This document shows, piece after piece, positions 41,002 to 48,692 of a stretch of DNA of 64,000 nucleotides (positions within the stretch are counted from its first letter, which is position 1; every line of letters begins with the position of its first letter). A program made the translations under genes and the position numbers. The notes beneath the pieces are model-generated. The model ran no database searches and was not told the origin of the DNA. It worked only from the letters and a program-made list of their open reading frames with translations. This DNA comes from Streptomyces liliifuscus (GTDB taxonomy: Bacteria > Actinomycetota > Actinomycetes > Streptomycetales > Streptomycetaceae): the NCBI RefSeq assembly GCF_016598615.1, contig NZ_CP066831.1:1550001-1614000 (forward strand), given 5' to 3'.

Positions 41002-41625
41002 ATGGCCCGCGCAGTGTCCCGCCCGCGCATCGCACTACGCCTTCGCTCCACATCTCATTCCGGCGCCAAGAAAGCCAGCCCTCGTACCAAGAAGTCGCGC
41101 TCTCCCGGCTCCAAGTCCGCCCCTCGCCCGTCGACGGCTCCGGGCGAACGACGACCACTTCCCTTTGTCGTACGGTTCCTGGTCATGCTCGTCGCGTTCG
41201 CCGCCATGGTGGCCTTCGCCGCCGCGCTGGCGCAGATCACGTTGCAGCCGTCGCCGGCCTCCGAGGCACTGACGCACAGCAACCTGCATCCGGGCCGTTC
41301 CCTGCGCGCCTATCTGGACCAGCCCGAACTGCGTGACGCGTTCAAGCAGATCGGCGGCAACCTCCTCCTCGGCATCCCCTTCGGGGTGCTGCTGCCCGTA
41401 CTGGTCCCCAAGGTGCGCGGGATCCTGCGAGTGCTCCTCCTCACGGCGATCGTGATGATGATGGTCGAGCTGGTGCAGGGAGCGGTGATCACCGGGCGCG
41501 CCTTCGACGTCGACGACGTCATCCTCAACACCAGCGGAGCGCTGGTCGGTTACCTGCTCCTCGGCCGTCGGCTGAACCGCGCGGTGCACCCGCGCAAGCG
41601 CCGTGGCAAGAACTCGAAGGCGTGA
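41002..41625 (+). CDS. VanZ-like membrane protein
   Basis: 207 aa, ATG behind GGAGG. A basic, Ser/Pro/Lys-rich cytoplasmic N-terminus of about 55 residues is followed by a VanZ-type membrane domain: FLVMLVAFAAMVAFAAAL, GGNLLLGIPFGVLLPVL, VMMMVELVQG and FDVDDVILNTSGALVGYLL, the last with the conserved D-D-x-x-x-N-T. VanZ proteins are linked to lipoglycopeptide (teicoplanin) tolerance, but most homologues are uncharacterised. It is monocistronic, between two strong terminator-like structures. Confidence 0.87.
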   Translation: MARAVSRPRIALRLRSTSHSGAKKASPRTKKSRSPGSKSAPRPSTAPGERRPLPFVVRFLVMLVAFAAMVAFAAALAQITLQPSPASEALTHSNLHPGRSLRAYLDQPELRDAFKQIGGNLLLGIPFGVLLPVLVPKVRGILRVLLLTAIVMMMVELVQGAVITGRAFDVDDVILNTSGALVGYLLLGRRLNRAVHPRKRRGKNSKA

Positions 41626-41653
41626 ACGCCTGAAGGCTTGAAGCCGGGAGGGT

Positions 41654-41700
41654 GAGCGTCAAGTTGTGAAGGAATGGTACGTACCAAACTCTTGACGCTC
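41654..41700. promoter_or_regulatory. Nested inverted repeats upstream of GH16 gene
   Basis: An outer inverted repeat GAGCGTCAAG (41654-41663) and CTTGACGCTC (41691-41700) encloses a perfect palindrome TGGTACGTACCA (41675-41686). It may end the VanZ transcript or act as an operator. The right outer arm contains the TTGACG that fits a -35 element for the GH16 promoter. Confidence 0.55.
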
Positions 41701-41724
41701 CCTTAGCTCACCTCTTAAATCAAG
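41692..41724 (+). promoter_or_regulatory. GH16 promoter with box shared with the ABC/GH1 operon
   Basis: Predicted -35 TTGACG (41692-41697) and -10 TTAAAT (41715-41720), spacing 17. A 22-bp box at 41703-41724 overlaps the -10 and matches the box at 50465-50486 at 17 of 22 positions (common part TTA-CTCAC-T then TAAAT-AAG). It ends 72 bases before the start codon, nearly the same distance as at the ABC operon (70). Confidence 0.65.
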
Positions 41725-41796
41725 AGTCGAAGCTCGCACCCCCCACCTCAGTCGGCACCCATCCCCCACAGGGATCGCCGTACGGAAGGGAGAGTC

Positions 41797-43068
41797 GTGG
41801 ACTCGCCACGCCTGCTCCGCAGATGCCTCCTCGCCGCCCTGTCCGCCGTGCTCCTCGCATCCGCCGCGGTTCTGCCCGCACAGGCGGACACGGGACAGGC
41901 CGCCACCCGACAGGCGGCTCCCGAGCCGAAGGCCGCCGCGGCCGTGACGTTCTCGGACACCTTCGACGGTCCCGCCGGTGCCGCCGTCAACTCCTCGAAG
42001 TGGCAGATAGAAACCGGCGACAACGTCAACAACCACGAGCGGCAGTACTACACGTCCGGCGCCAACAACGCGGCCCTGGACGGCCAGGGCCACCTGGTGA
42101 TCACGGCCCGCCGCGAGAACCCGAACAACTACCAGTGCTGGTACGGGCGTTGTGAGTACACCTCCGCGCGCCTCAACACGGCGGGCAAGTTCACGACGAC
42201 ATACGGCCGGGTCGAGGCCCGGCTGAAGGTGCCGCGCGGACAGGGCATGTGGCCCGCCTTCTGGATGCTCGGCAACGACATCGGGCAGGTCGGCTGGCCC
42301 AACTCGGGCGAGATCGACATCATGGAGAACGTCGGCTTCGAGCCCTCGACGGTCCACGGCACCCTGCACGGCCCCGGCTACTCCGGCTCGGGCGGCATCG
42401 GCGGCGCCTACTCACTGCCCGGCGGCCAGGCCTTCGCGGACGCCTTCCACACCTTCGCCATCGATTGGAGCCCCGACGCGGTCACCTGGTCCGTCGACGG
42501 CAATGTCTACCAGCGGCGCACCCCCGCCGATCTGGGCGGCAGGCAGTGGGTGTTCAACAAGCCGTTCTTCCTGATCCTCAACCTCGCGGTGGGCGGCTAC
42601 TGGCCGGGCGACCCGGACGGCTCGACCTCGTTCCCGCAGCAACTCGTCGTGGACGAGGTGAAGGTGACGACGAGCGACGGCTCCGGTGGCGGTGCGCCCA
42701 TCAGGGGGCTCGCGGGCAAGTGCGTCGATGTGGCGGGCGCCAACTCCGCCAACGGCACGCCCGTTCAGCTCTACGACTGCAACAGCAGCGCCGCCCAGCA
42801 GTGGACCGTGGCCTCCGACGGCTCGATCCGGGCGCTGGGCAAGTGCCTGGACGTCACGGGCAACGGCACGGCGGACGGCTCGACCGTGCAGCTCTGGGAC
42901 TGCGGGGGCGGGGCCAATCAACGCTGGGTGGTCAGCGCGGCGGGCGACATCGTGAATCCACAGGCCAACAAGTGCCTGGACGTGACGGGCAACAACTCCG
43001 CCAACGGCACACGGCTCCAGATCTGGACGTGCTCCGGCGGAGCCAACCAGAAGTGGACCGTCGGCTGA
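41797..43068 (+). CDS. Secreted GH16 endo-beta-glucanase with CBM13 (ricin B lectin) domain
   Basis: 423 aa, GTG start behind GGAAGGGAG. An N-terminal signal peptide (LLAALSAVLLASAAVLPAQA) is followed by a family 16 catalytic domain (about 50-293) with the motif GEIDIMENVG: nucleophile Glu-172, Asp-174 and acid/base Glu-177. After a Gly/Ser linker comes a ricin-type beta-trefoil (about 301-423) with three QLYDC/QLWDC/QIWTC-type repeats ending in QWTV, RWVV and KWTV. Most such Streptomyces enzymes cut beta-1,3- or 1,3-1,4-glucans (laminarin, fungal wall). Its promoter carries a box shared with the beta-glucosidase/ABC operon at 50 kb. Confidence 0.93.
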   Translation: MDSPRLLRRCLLAALSAVLLASAAVLPAQADTGQAATRQAAPEPKAAAAVTFSDTFDGPAGAAVNSSKWQIETGDNVNNHERQYYTSGANNAALDGQGHLVITARRENPNNYQCWYGRCEYTSARLNTAGKFTTTYGRVEARLKVPRGQGMWPAFWMLGNDIGQVGWPNSGEIDIMENVGFEPSTVHGTLHGPGYSGSGGIGGAYSLPGGQAFADAFHTFAIDWSPDAVTWSVDGNVYQRRTPADLGGRQWVFNKPFFLILNLAVGGYWPGDPDGSTSFPQQLVVDEVKVTTSDGSGGGAPIRGLAGKCVDVAGANSANGTPVQLYDCNSSAAQQWTVASDGSIRALGKCLDVTGNGTADGSTVQLWDCGGGANQRWVVSAAGDIVNPQANKCLDVTGNNSANGTRLQIWTCSGGANQKWTVG

Positions 43069-43107
43069 CCGGACGGCGCAGCCACCGACGCGGGAGCACC
43101 ACCCGCC

Positions 43108-43158
43108 GGTGCGGGCGCACGGCCGACTGACCCGGGGGGTCGGCCGTTCACCCGCACC
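43108..43158 (+). terminator. Terminator after GH16 gene
   Basis: Compound hairpin: inner arms ACGGCCGAC (43119-43127) and GTCGGCCGT (43139-43147), outer arms GGTGCGGG (43108-43115) and CCCGCACC (43151-43158). It lies 40 bases after the GH16 stop. Confidence 0.8.
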
Positions 43159-43159
43159 G

Positions 43160-43215
43160 GCCCGAACGACCTGAGCCCGGCCGGGACCACCCGGCCGGGC
43201 TCAGGTCGTTCGGGC
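43160..43215. terminator. Very long perfect hairpin between convergent genes
   Basis: Perfect inverted repeat with 26-bp arms (43160-43185 and 43190-43215) around a 4-base loop ACCA, immediately after the GH16 terminator and 73 bases before the stop of the minus-strand gene at 43288. The right arm end GGGCTCAGGTCGTTC is duplicated once more at 43212-43226. Probably a bidirectional terminator; its length is unusual. Confidence 0.75.
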
Positions 43216-43287
43216 TCAGGTCGTTCAGGCACAAGCCATTTGCGCACAGCCCGTTCGGGCCCCGGGTGCGAGGCCCGGGGCTCCGCG

Positions 43288-43749
43288 TCAGCCGGTCGCC
43301 TCGCAGTCGGTGTCCTGCAGCTGGATCGGCCTCGTGGCGTCCAGGGCGACGTACGCCGTGAAGGTCGCCGTGTCCTGGCCCTGGTCGCCCCAGTGCGTGG
43401 TCACCGTGGCGTAGCCGACGCCCGCGGACTGGGCCGTGCTGACCGGGCCGATGTCGATGGACCGCGGCTCGTTCTGCGCGCAGAGCAGGACGTCGACGCC
43501 CTCGCTCTGCGCGACCTTCTCCTTCAGGTGCTCGGAGATGCCGTACTTCCGGGCGAAGTCACCGGGCCCGTGCTCGCCGTAGAAGTCCCCGAGGAAGGTG
43601 TGGATCTCCTCGGCGGTGTAGCGGTCGTTCGGGTCCACGGCGGGTGCGGCGGAGGCCGGTGCTGTGGAAGCGAGTCCGAGACCGAGGACGGCCGCGCAAC
43701 CGAGGGCGAGGGCGACGCGCCTGGTCGGGCGCGTGACGGTGCGGAACAT
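43288..43749 (-). CDS. Small secreted protein of unknown function
   Basis: 153 aa, ATG at 43749. Signal peptide (VALALGCAAVLGLGLASTAPASAA) followed by about 115 exported residues with DPNDRYTAEEIHTFLGDFYGEHG and two Cys residues (VLLCAQ and the DTDCEATG tail), probably one disulfide. The end has an Ig- or NTF2-like strand pattern (TFTAYVALDATRPIQLQ), but no family is recognised with confidence. Monocistronic, facing the GH16 terminators. Confidence 0.7.
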   Translation of the reverse strand: MFRTVTRPTRRVALALGCAAVLGLGLASTAPASAAPAVDPNDRYTAEEIHTFLGDFYGEHGPGDFARKYGISEHLKEKVAQSEGVDVLLCAQNEPRSIDIGPVSTAQSAGVGYATVTTHWGDQGQDTATFTAYVALDATRPIQLQDTDCEATG

Positions 43750-43984
43750 GTGAGGTACCCCGTTTTTCCTTGCTCTGCCCATGAGTTGGGCTGGTCACAG
43801 GGGCAGACCCGCTGCCCCCGGCGGACGTTGTGCTGCCCTCGGTCGCTGTATCCGTTCCCGGACATTTACCGCACATTCGTCACGCACCCCCGCCGTGCGA
43901 CCTGTTCGTCACGAGGCACGCCCGGTCTCCCGGGCGTGCCACTCCCCTCCTGAGGTCACCCGCCGGGCGCGCGGCCGGCGGCTG

Positions 43985-44362
43985 TCAGCAGTTCATGGCC
44001 CACGTGTGCGAGTCGCCGCGGTCGTTGGCCACGCCGTTGTAACCGACCTCCTGTCCGGGCGTGAGGCAGATCGTCATGTCGCCGCCCTGACCGGAGTTCT
44101 CGTACACCCGGACGTGGTCCTTGATGCCGGGGCCGGAGATGCCGTGGTTGGCCCAGGAGGAGTCGGTGTCGGCGATCCAGCTCTCCCACCAGCCGTCGTC
44201 GCCCGACCAGTTGGCCCGCTGGCCACCGAAGTTGGCGTTCTCCCAGACGCAGAACTCACCGCTCGGACAGCTGGCGGCGCCGGCGGGCGAGGCCAGGGCC
44301 AGCCCGCCGCTCAGGGCGAGGACGGCCGCGGCGGCGGAGACGGCGAAGCGCTTGATGATCAC
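43985..44362 (-). CDS. Secreted peptidase-inhibitor-I36-like protein (1)
   Basis: 125 aa, GTG start at 44362 overlapping the stop of the lipoprotein gene (GTGA). Signal peptide ending ASPAGAA, then a beta/gamma-crystallin-like domain with the I36 pattern CPSGEFCVWENANFGG and a late DHVRVYENSGQGGD. I36 proteins include the Streptomyces metalloproteinase inhibitor SMPI, but most small members are uncharacterised and may simply be secreted crystallin-like proteins. Four Cys residues can form two disulfides. Third gene of a three-gene operon with a lipoprotein and another I36-like protein. Confidence 0.8.
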   Translation of the reverse strand: MIIKRFAVSAAAAVLALSGGLALASPAGAASCPSGEFCVWENANFGGQRANWSGDDGWWESWIADTDSSWANHGISGPGIKDHVRVYENSGQGGDMTICLTPGQEVGYNGVANDRGDSHTWAMNC

Positions 44363-45102
44363 GAAGGGGTACTGCCTTTCTCTTGGTTCTCCGGAACGGT
44401 CCGCCCGGCGTACAGATCCGCCGCGCGGTGCAGTGCGCGGGTGCGCAACTGCCGGTAGGTGGTCAACTGGTCGCGCCTGTCGGCGCGGACCTGGTCCAGC
44501 AGGGCCGGTTCCAGCCGGGCGCGCACCTCGTTGAGGCCGCTCTCGCGTGCGCAGCGCGCGGCGACGGCCGGGTCCGGCCGCTCGGCCCCGGGTCCGTGGT
44601 CCGGTGTGGTGCAGTGGGCCCAACGGCCTTGCGCCGCCCGGTAGTCGGGGTCGTCCTTCAATCGCAGCCCGGCCTCGGCGCGGAGGTTGTTCACGACGAC
44701 CTGGGCGCGGAACCAGCGCCTCTCGTCCCCGTACAGCTCGCGCTGCGCGGCGGCCAGGCAGCCGTCGGTGTGCGCCTTGACGGTGTATCCGGTGGCGAGG
44801 GTGATGGACAGTTCTGGACGGCCGCGGCCGAAGAGGGCGCCCTGCAGCCGCCGGTCCGCGGCGTCGTCCCTTCCGTCGCCCCGCCCTTCGTCAGCGACAC
44901 CTTTCGAGGAGAGCCCCCGCCCGGCCAGGCACCGTTCGACGAGAACCTGCTGAGCGGCCTTGATGAGGTCGTCACGCTCCCGGTCGGTCCTGGGCAGCGC
45001 GGGCGCGTCCCGTTCCGCGCCGGTCGGCGCGGCGCACCCGCCCAGTGCGACCAGCGCCAGTACGACCGGGGCGGCGGCGCCGAGCGCCCGCAGCAGTCGC
45101 AC
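44359..45102 (-). CDS. Lipoprotein of unknown function
   Basis: 247 aa. Signal peptide with lipobox LGGC (Cys-23) predicts a lipid-anchored surface protein. The mature part is helical and charged, with several Cys (VERCLAGRG, DGCLAAAQ, WAHCTTPDH, AARCARESG) spaced like disulfide pairs, plus RRWFRAQVVVNNLRAEAG. No domain recognised. It sits between two secreted I36-like genes: 3 bases after one stop and overlapping the start of the other, so the three are clearly one operon. Confidence 0.75.
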   Translation of the reverse strand: MRLLRALGAAAPVVLALVALGGCAAPTGAERDAPALPRTDRERDDLIKAAQQVLVERCLAGRGLSSKGVADEGRGDGRDDAADRRLQGALFGRGRPELSITLATGYTVKAHTDGCLAAAQRELYGDERRWFRAQVVVNNLRAEAGLRLKDDPDYRAAQGRWAHCTTPDHGPGAERPDPAVAARCARESGLNEVRARLEPALLDQVRADRRDQLTTYRQLRTRALHRAADLYAGRTVPENQEKGSTPS

Positions 45103-45105
45103 GGC

Positions 45106-45474
45106 TCAGCCGACCTCGCAGCCCATCGTGGTGTCGGACACCCCGTCGAGCCGGGCGCCCCAGGGCCAGTTGTCGGCCAGGTCGTGCGCCCGGATCAGCC
45201 GGTAGTAGCAGGTGTCGCGGCCCCAGTCGATGGCGTACACCGCGGTCCCGGTGTCCGAGCGGAACGAGGCCGCCTTGTCGTGGAGCGACTCCGGCACGTC
45301 CGTATAGCCCGGTGGTGTGTAGCACCAGGACGTGCCGTGCTGTCCGGCCCCGGTCCAGAAACACACGGAGCCCGCGGCGGGTGCCGTGGGCGCGGCCGTC
45401 GTGGCGGGAGCGGCGCCCAGGACGGCGACGGCGGCGAGCAGGGCCGCGGGCAGGGCGAGGCGACGGAACATCAC
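45106..45474 (-). CDS. Secreted peptidase-inhibitor-I36-like protein (2)
   Basis: 122 aa from ATG at 45474 (the next codon is also ATG). Signal peptide (ALLAAVAVLGAAPATTAA) followed by an I36/beta-gamma-crystallin-like domain with SVCFWTGAGQHGTSWCY, FRSDTGTAVYAIDW and a final TMGCEVG. It is a diverged relative of the protein at 43985-44362 and first gene of the three-gene operon. Target or role unknown; the shared fold suggests binding of a secreted protease or metal/cell-wall component. Confidence 0.72.
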   Translation of the reverse strand: MMFRRLALPAALLAAVAVLGAAPATTAAPTAPAAGSVCFWTGAGQHGTSWCYTPPGYTDVPESLHDKAASFRSDTGTAVYAIDWGRDTCYYRLIRAHDLADNWPWGARLDGVSDTTMGCEVG

Positions 45475-45801
45475 GACTCCAGTCGTACGAGGGAGGGATA
45501 CGCGCAGGGCAACCGGGCCGGATCGTGATCACGGTGACCGCCAAGATCAAAGTGCCCTCGTGGGAGCGGGCCCATGCACGGCCGCACCCGCCTCCCGATA
45601 CCTGCCGATGCACGAAGCCGTCCCGCCCGCGACGGCTCACCACGGCGCGAAAACCCCAGGTCCGCGCGCCCCCGAGCACATTCACCCGAACAGCGGTCGA
45701 GAACCACGACGCGCCCCCACAGGGGCGCGGGGAACTACGCGATCAACCCCCACCGGCCCGCGGTGTACCCACTCCCCTCGGCGGAGCGCTACCGCGGAGC
45801 C
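45475..45801. other. Intergenic region with repeat copy D
   Basis: 327 bases without a convincing gene. It contains the promoter side of the I36-lipoprotein operon, a small hairpin AGCCGTC/GACGGCT (45616-45637), and copy D of the window repeat at 45711-45750, just after the stop of the minus-strand gene at 45802. Confidence 0.55.
45711..45750 (+). repeat. Copy D of the window repeat
   Basis: GCGCCCCCACAGGGGCGCGG followed by GGAACTACGCGATCAA, two substitutions from the consensus GCGCGGGGAACTGCGCGAC. The GCGCCCC/GGGGCGC arms form a hairpin that can terminate the minus-strand gene at 45802. A GGCGGAGCGC right boundary follows at about 45780. Confidence 0.7.
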
Positions 45802-46038
45802 CTACCGAAGATGCCAGGTGAGCTTGTCTCCACCGACCCACCGCACCACCGCCGGGTCATCGGCGTCATGCACCGGAATGCCGTACGCCGCGGCGGCCAT
45901 CAGGACGTCCGTGAAGCTCCTGGCCTCGCCGATGACAGCGCCGTCGATCTCCACGATGCGGAAGGGCGGATCGCCGGGCTGGACGCCCAGGACCGTGATC
46001 CGCGGGTGCGAGATGTAGGGGCTTGCGATTTCAGTCAT
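45802..46038 (-). CDS. Small conserved-type hypothetical protein
   Basis: 78 aa, ATG at 46038 behind GGTGGGA. Compact and beta-rich: SHPRITVLGVQPGD, FRIVEIDGAVIGEA, then a helix (SFTDVLMAAAAYGI) and VVRWVGGDKLTWHL. No signal peptide or membrane segment. Family not recognised, but the good ribosome binding site, codon-position GC pattern and terminator-like repeat after it support a real gene. Confidence 0.65.
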   Translation of the reverse strand: MTEIASPYISHPRITVLGVQPGDPPFRIVEIDGAVIGEARSFTDVLMAAAAYGIPVHDADDPAVVRWVGGDKLTWHLR

Positions 46039-46217
46039 GATCCCACCGGTTCCACACGCGTGCCGCCGATAAGCCTGCCGTGGCGGCGCTGTCGGTCGTC
46101 GTGGCACTCGGCGGCGCCGGCGTGGCCGGCGTCCGTACGAGGTCGCAGTTCATGGTGGCACAAGGAGGCCATGTCGGCTGCCGTGCGGGCGGCGCCGGGC
46201 TGCGCCAGGCTGGAGGT

Positions 46218-47261
46218 ATGGACCCGGCCGAGGCCCTGGACCGGATCGCGTTCCTGCTGGAGCGGTCCCTGGCCCCCACCTATCGCGTACAGGCGTTCCG
46301 CACGGCGGAGGCCGTGGTCACGGGGCTGCCCGCCGACGAGGTGGCCCGGCGGTCCGCCGAGGGGTCGCTGGAGTCCCTGAAGGGCATCGGGCCGAAGACC
46401 GCGCAGGTGGTGCGCGAGGCGCTGGCCGGACAGACGCCGGGCTATCTGGAGAAACTGGAGCAGGAAGAAGAGGTCGCGGGCCCTCTCGTGCGGGGCGGTG
46501 AGGAGCTGCGGGCTCTGCTGCGCGGCGACTGTCATCTGCACTCGGACTGGTCGGACGGCGGCAGCCCCATCGCGGAGATGGGCCGCACCGCGGCGCGGCT
46601 CGGGCACGAGTGGGCGGTGCTCACCGACCACTCCCCGCGGCTCACGGTGGCGCGCGGACTGTCCCCCGAGCGGCTGCGGGAACAGCTCGTCCTCGTCGCG
46701 GAGCTCAACGAGCGCTGGGCTCCCTTCCGGCTGCTCACCGGTATCGAGTGCGACATCCTCGACGACGGGTCGCTTGACCAGGAGCCGGAGCTGCTGGACC
46801 GGCTCGATCTCGTGGTCGTGTCCGTGCACTCCAAGCTGCGGATGAACGCGGCCGCGATGACGCGCCGGATGGCCGCCGCCGTACGCGATCCGCACTCCGA
46901 CGTACTGGGGCACTGCACGGGGCGGCTGGTCACCGGGCGTGGGCGGCCCGAGTCGGAGTTCGACGCGGACGAGGTCTTCGCCGCCTGTGCCGAGACGGGT
47001 ACGGCGGTGGAGATCAACAGCCGTCCGGAGCGGCTCGACCCACCGCGTCGGCTGCTGCGCCGGGCGGTCGAGGCGGGTGTGCTGTTCTCCGTGGACACCG
47101 ACGCCCACGCGCCCGGGCAGCTCGACTGGCAGGTGTACGGATGCGCGCGGGCCGAGGAGTGCGGCGTACCTCCTGAGCGCGTGGTCAACACCTGGACCGC
47201 GGAGGAGCTGCTGGCGTGGACCGGGCGTCGCGAGACACCACCGGGCGTGCCCGGCCCCTGA
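46218..47261 (+). CDS. PHP-domain phosphoesterase with helix-hairpin-helix (PolX-like)
   Basis: 347 aa from the ATG at 46218 (MDPAEALDRIAFLLERS, the usual family N-terminus); upstream in-frame starts exist, for example ATG 46152. Residues 1-75 form a PolX-type helix-hairpin-helix part (SLESLKGIGPKTAQVV). Residues about 105-335 form a PHP metal-dependent phosphoesterase domain with metal ligands in GDCHLHSDWSDG, LTDHSPRL, TGIECDIL, VSVHSKLR, LGHCTGRL and DTDAHAPG. The polymerase domain of full PolX is absent. A role in nucleic-acid processing or repair is plausible. The 6S-like RNA follows on the same strand. Confidence 0.88.
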   Translation: MDPAEALDRIAFLLERSLAPTYRVQAFRTAEAVVTGLPADEVARRSAEGSLESLKGIGPKTAQVVREALAGQTPGYLEKLEQEEEVAGPLVRGGEELRALLRGDCHLHSDWSDGGSPIAEMGRTAARLGHEWAVLTDHSPRLTVARGLSPERLREQLVLVAELNERWAPFRLLTGIECDILDDGSLDQEPELLDRLDLVVVSVHSKLRMNAAAMTRRMAAAVRDPHSDVLGHCTGRLVTGRGRPESEFDADEVFAACAETGTAVEINSRPERLDPPRRLLRRAVEAGVLFSVDTDAHAPGQLDWQVYGCARAEECGVPPERVVNTWTAEELLAWTGRRETPPGVPGP

Positions 47262-47422
47262 CCGCCGCCAGCCCGCCGGACGCCACGACGCCAGGTCGGC
47301 TCGTCGGCCGCGACCGTTCCGCCTCCTCGTGGGGCTCCTCCTCGCGCGCGCTTCCGCGGTCGTGACACACGTCACGGGAAACGCCGTGCGGACCTGGGAA
47401 CACTCGCCGGTAGTTTCCCGTT

Positions 47423-47598
47423 AAATCAGCTGTGGGTGCGGATGGGACAGTGTCCCCGGGCCTCACCTTCCGCCCACAGGGAAGATCGTTCGGCTGAAGC
47501 CCTGTGGAGCATTCCGCCGAGAGGCGACCGCCATCCGCGGCCACCCACAGACGGCCCCGATCGTGATTCCCCCGTCCGGTCGGGGCCTTTCCCTTTCT
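47423..47598 (+). ncRNA. ssrS: 6S-like RNA (candidate)
   Basis: About 175 nt between a possible -10 (TAGTTT, 47411-47416) and a terminator. Pairing has the 6S layout. The closing stem is CTGTGGGTG (47430-47438) with CACCCACAG (47542-47550), continued by CGGATGG (47439-47445) with CCATCCG (47531-47537). A large unpaired bubble follows on both sides, then an apical stem CCACAGGG (47474-47481) with CCCTGTGG (47500-47507). In S. coelicolor a 6S-like RNA is, to my recollection, encoded just upstream of an oxidoreductase gene, and an SDR oxidoreductase gene follows here at 47671. 6S RNA binds the housekeeping RNA polymerase holoenzyme. Identity rests on structure and context. Confidence 0.65.
47553..47598 (+). 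terminator. Terminator of the 6S-like RNA
   Basis: GGCCCCGA (47553-47560) and TCGGGGCC (47580-47587), perfect 8-bp arms, followed by TTTCCCTTTC, the most intrinsic-terminator-like sequence in the window. Confidence 0.8.
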
Positions 47599-47632
47599 TC
47601 GCGCGCTTCCCGTGCGCCACGCCGGGCCGAGC

Positions 47633-47663
47633 TTGACTTCGAGAGCGCTTCAATTCGTAGCGT
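47633..47663 (+). promoter_or_regulatory. Promoter of the SDR gene, probably leaderless
   Basis: TTGACT (47633-47638) and TAGCGT (47658-47663) with a 19-base spacing. The -10 ends 7 bases before the ATG at 47671 and no ribosome binding site is present, so the mRNA probably starts at or next to the start codon. Confidence 0.55.
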
Positions 47664-47670
47664 CGGCCGT

Positions 47671-48630
47671 ATGACCACTGCACAGCACAAGATCGGTTCG
47701 GGATTCGACCTCCGGAGCACCGCGGACGACGTGCTCGACGGCATCGACCTCACGGGCAAGCTGGCGATCGTGACCGGCGGCTACTCGGGTCTCGGCCTGG
47801 AGACGACGCGCGCGCTCACCAAGGCGGGTGCCCGGGTCGTCGTCCCGGCGCGGCGCAGGCCGGTCGCCGAGGAAGCGGTCGCGGGCCTCGACGGTGTCGA
47901 GGTGGACGAGCTCGACCTCGGCGACCTGGACAGCGTCCGCGCCTTCGCCGAGCGGTTCCTCGCCTCGGACCGCACGATCGACATCCTCATCGACAACGCC
48001 GGGATCATGGCCTGCCCGGAGACCCGCGTCGGCCCCGGCTGGGAAGCCCAGTTCGCGACCAACCACCTGGGCCACTTCGCCCTCGTCAACCGGCTCTGGC
48101 CGGCGCTCGCCCCGGGCGGTGCCCGCGTGGTCTCCGTCTCCTCGGCCGGCCACCACTACTCCGACATCCGCTGGGACGACCCGCACTGGCGGCAGGGCTA
48201 CGACAAGTGGCAGGCGTACGGGCAGGCGAAGACCGCCAACGTCCTGTTCGCCGTACAGCTCGACGCCCTCGGCAAGGACTCCGGCGTACGGGCCTTCTCG
48301 CTGCACCCGGGCGGCATCCTCACCCCGCTCCAGCGGCACCTCCCCAAGGAGGAGATGGTCGAGCGCGGCTGGATCGACGAGAACGGCACCCCGCTGAACC
48401 CGGCGGGCTTCAAGACCCCCGAACAGGGCGCGGCCACCCAGGTGTGGGCGGCGACCTCGCCCCAGTTGTCCGGCATGGGCGGCGTCTACTGCGAGGACTG
48501 CGACATCTCCGAGCCCGCCCCGGCCGACGGCGAACGCGTCGGCGTACGCGACTACGCCGTCGACCCGGTGTCCGCGGCCCGCCTGTGGAACCTGTCCGCG
48601 GAGCTCACCGGCGTGAACGCCTTCGCCTGA
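47671..48630 (+). CDS. Short-chain dehydrogenase/reductase
   Basis: 319 aa, longer than classical SDRs and like the retinol-dehydrogenase/WW-oxidoreductase-type group. The cofactor motif is IVTGGYSGLGLETT, followed by DNAGIM and the active site with Ser in VVSVSSAGHH and Tyr/Lys in YGQAKTAN. Arg-rich residues after the second strand (PARRRP) suggest NADP(H). No ribosome binding site precedes the ATG; a -10-like TAGCGT lies 7 bases upstream, suggesting leaderless translation. Substrate unknown. Immediately downstream of the 6S-like RNA. Confidence 0.88.
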   Translation: MTTAQHKIGSGFDLRSTADDVLDGIDLTGKLAIVTGGYSGLGLETTRALTKAGARVVVPARRRPVAEEAVAGLDGVEVDELDLGDLDSVRAFAERFLASDRTIDILIDNAGIMACPETRVGPGWEAQFATNHLGHFALVNRLWPALAPGGARVVSVSSAGHHYSDIRWDDPHWRQGYDKWQAYGQAKTANVLFAVQLDALGKDSGVRAFSLHPGGILTPLQRHLPKEEMVERGWIDENGTPLNPAGFKTPEQGAATQVWAATSPQLSGMGGVYCEDCDISEPAPADGERVGVRDYAVDPVSAARLWNLSAELTGVNAFA

Positions 48631-48692
48631 GCACCTGACTTCGCCTGAGCACCTGACCACGACCGCGCGGGCCCCTGAACCGAGGTATCGGC

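Noticed and set aside
47436..47636. Small plus-strand frame inside the PHP-SDR gap
   Set aside because: It coincides with the paired arms and terminator of the 6S-like RNA and has a shadow-like composition.
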